A model generated the notes under the pieces. That model searched no databases. It was not told where the DNA came from and saw nothing but the letters and a program-made list of their open reading frames with translations. Below are positions 5,937 to 6,886 of a DNA stretch of 6,886 nt, piece by piece. Location: assembly GCA_036569845.1 (NCBI GenBank), contig DATCPY010000151.1, positions 1-6,886 on the forward strand, in the 5' to 3' direction. Source of the stretch: UBA4735 sp036569845. GTDB lineage: Bacteria > Chloroflexota > Limnocylindria > P2-11E. The position numbers and the translations under genes were made by a program. The first letter of the stretch is position 1; each line of letters begins with the position of its first letter.

Positions 5937-6886
5937 TTGACCGAGGCTGGCCGACCCGGCGCAAGCACGCCGCTCGCCGCCGATGACATGATCGGCTCGC
6001 TCGCCACGCGCGTGCGCGAGCTGTCGCTCCGCGTCGCCCAGCTCGAAGGCGAGCTCGAAGCCGCCCGGCGCCGCATCGCCGTGTACGAGGACTTCGACGC
6101 GCAGGTGCAGGACTCGCTCTCCGCCGCGCTCCGCGCCGCGAACCAGATCCGCGAACGGGCGCGCGTGACCGGCGAAGCCATCGCCGAGGAGGCCCGCGCG
6201 CAGCGCCCGGCCGCGGTCGCGGAGCTCGACGCGATGCGGATCGAGCGCGACGCCCTGCGCCGCGCGATCGAAGACGCCTCGTCCTCGACCGCCTCGGCGC
6301 GTTCGACCGCACCTGTCGCGAGCATCCCGATGTCCGAGATGCGTACCGCCGCGACCGAGGCGCTGCGTGGCGTGTTCAAAGAGCTCGTCGCTGAGATCCG
6401 CGCTACGACTCCAGCGTCGACGGCCGTGGTGCAGACCGCCGTGCAGACGCCGGCGGCGGCATCGGCTCGGCCGGACAACTCGCCGGCTCCGTCTGCGCAG
6501 CCTCCGATCTATCAGGTGCCGCCGGCTCAACGTCCGGCCTCGCCGACTCCGCCGCCGGCGTCTAACATCACGGCTTCCGCACCTGTACCCGCGCCGGTGC
6601 AACCGCCGCAGATCCCTGCTCCTCCGCAGCAGTCGTGGTCTGCGCCGGCTCCGGCTCCTCGTGAGCCGTATGCGGCACCGCCTTCTAGCTACAACGTGCC
6701 GTCGGCGTCGCCGTTCAGCGCGCCGCAGGCCCAGCCGCTTCCGCGGCCCACGATCGTCCCGGCGCAGGCCGAATCGAGCTCGGTCGTCGAAGACATCGAC
6801 GTCGCGCCTGCGGCAGCGGCGCCAGCCGCCGCGGCGCCCGCGCCGGCCGCACCGCCACCAGCCGCGCAGCCCACCCCGGCGCCGGC
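5937..6886 (+). CDS. Coiled-coil protein with long Pro/Ala/Gln-rich tail, C-terminus cut by window edge (possibly DivIVA-like)
   Basis: An open frame of at least 316 codons with no stop before the right edge. Residues about 18-115 are a strongly charged Leu/Ala/Glu/Arg-rich stretch with heptad-like spacing (RVRELSLRVAQLEGELEAAR and onward), typical of an extended coiled coil. The stretch containing ALRAANQIRERARVTGEAI resembles the helical part of DivIVA-type scaffold proteins, but the N-terminal DivIVA membrane-binding motif is not obvious. After a second short helical segment (about 138-160) the chain becomes low complexity, rich in Pro, Ala, Ser and Gln, from about 165 to the edge. It has no signal peptide or membrane segment. 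Codon use in the tail shifts toward T-ending codons (CCT, GCT, TCT), unlike the genes upstream. The function is not known to me; a cytoplasmic scaffold or cell-envelope organiser is possible, and a further domain may lie beyond the window. Confidence 0.75.
   Translation, partial: MTEAGRPGASTPLAADDMIGSLATRVRELSLRVAQLEGELEAARRRIAVYEDFDAQVQDSLSAALRAANQIRERARVTGEAIAEEARAQRPAAVAELDAMRIERDALRRAIEDASSSTASARSTAPVASIPMSEMRTAATEALRGVFKELVAEIRATTPASTAVVQTAVQTPAAASARPDNSPAPSAQPPIYQVPPAQRPASPTPPPASNITASAPVPAPVQPPQIPAPPQQSWSAPAPAPREPYAAPPSSYNVPSASPFSAPQAQPLPRPTIVPAQAESSSVVEDIDVAPAAAAPAAAAPAPAAPPPAAQPTPAP
6414..6886 (+). repeat. Low-complexity Pro/Ala-rich coding tract
   Basis: CCG/GCG/GCC/CCT-rich sequence encodes the disordered Pro/Ala/Ser/Gln tail of the coiled-coil protein. 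It is densest from about 6805 to the edge, where nearly every codon is Ala or Pro. No exact tandem unit is evident; it looks like degenerate compositional bias rather than a true repeat array. Confidence 0.6.

Noticed and set aside
5679..6602. Long minus-strand frames opposite the coiled-coil gene
   Set aside because: They give Arg/Gly-rich, domain-free translations and would conflict with the plus-strand frame, which has a strong ribosome site and a coherent coiled coil.
6805..6886. GCC/GCG-rich end of the window as a tandem repeat or CRISPR-like array
   Set aside because: There is no fixed unit or spacing; it is coding sequence for an Ala/Pro-rich tail.

Overview
The window is a densely packed, very GC-rich stretch of bacterial chromosome; third codon positions are overwhelmingly G or C. 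It carries seven genes, two of them cut by the window edges. I see no mobile element, CRISPR array, rRNA, tRNA or defence island. The gene families (a NarL-type two-component pair with a GAF kinase, a GAF/HD-GYP membrane protein, a one-zinc-finger Trm112-like protein, a coiled-coil protein with a Pro/Ala tail) suit a high-GC Chloroflexota-like, Dormibacterota-like or actinobacterial lineage. The sequence alone does not settle the phylum. Most start codons here lack a good Shine-Dalgarno sequence; only the last gene has a clear one. That would fit frequent leaderless or short-leader transcripts, which is an inference.

Layout from left to right: (1) a subtilisin-family (S8) serine protease on the minus strand, C-terminus off the left edge; (2) a 75-bp divergent intergenic region with a TTGAC-N6-GTCAA dyad; (3) a 56-residue Trm112/UPF0434-like protein on the plus strand, overlapping tail to tail by 8 bp with (4) a GAF sensor histidine kinase on the minus strand; (5) a thiol dioxygenase of the cysteine dioxygenase family on the plus strand, starting 36 bp from the kinase start; (6) a NarL/LuxR-type response regulator on the minus strand, whose stop codon directly abuts the dioxygenase stop; (7) a divergent 710-residue membrane protein with six probable TM segments, two GAF-like domains and an HD-GYP domain that has lost key catalytic residues; (8) a 154-bp intergenic region with a possible promoter and two perfect short hairpins; (9) a coiled-coil, Pro/Ala-rich protein on the plus strand, running off the right edge.

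The regulator (6) and kinase (4) look like a cognate pair on the same strand, but an oppositely oriented dioxygenase gene fills the gap between them exactly. Any transcript joining regulator to kinase would be antisense to the whole dioxygenase gene. This noncontiguous arrangement and the degenerate HD-GYP domain are the two most noteworthy points. The rest looks like ordinary chromosomal signalling and housekeeping content, and I found no convincing new multi-gene system.
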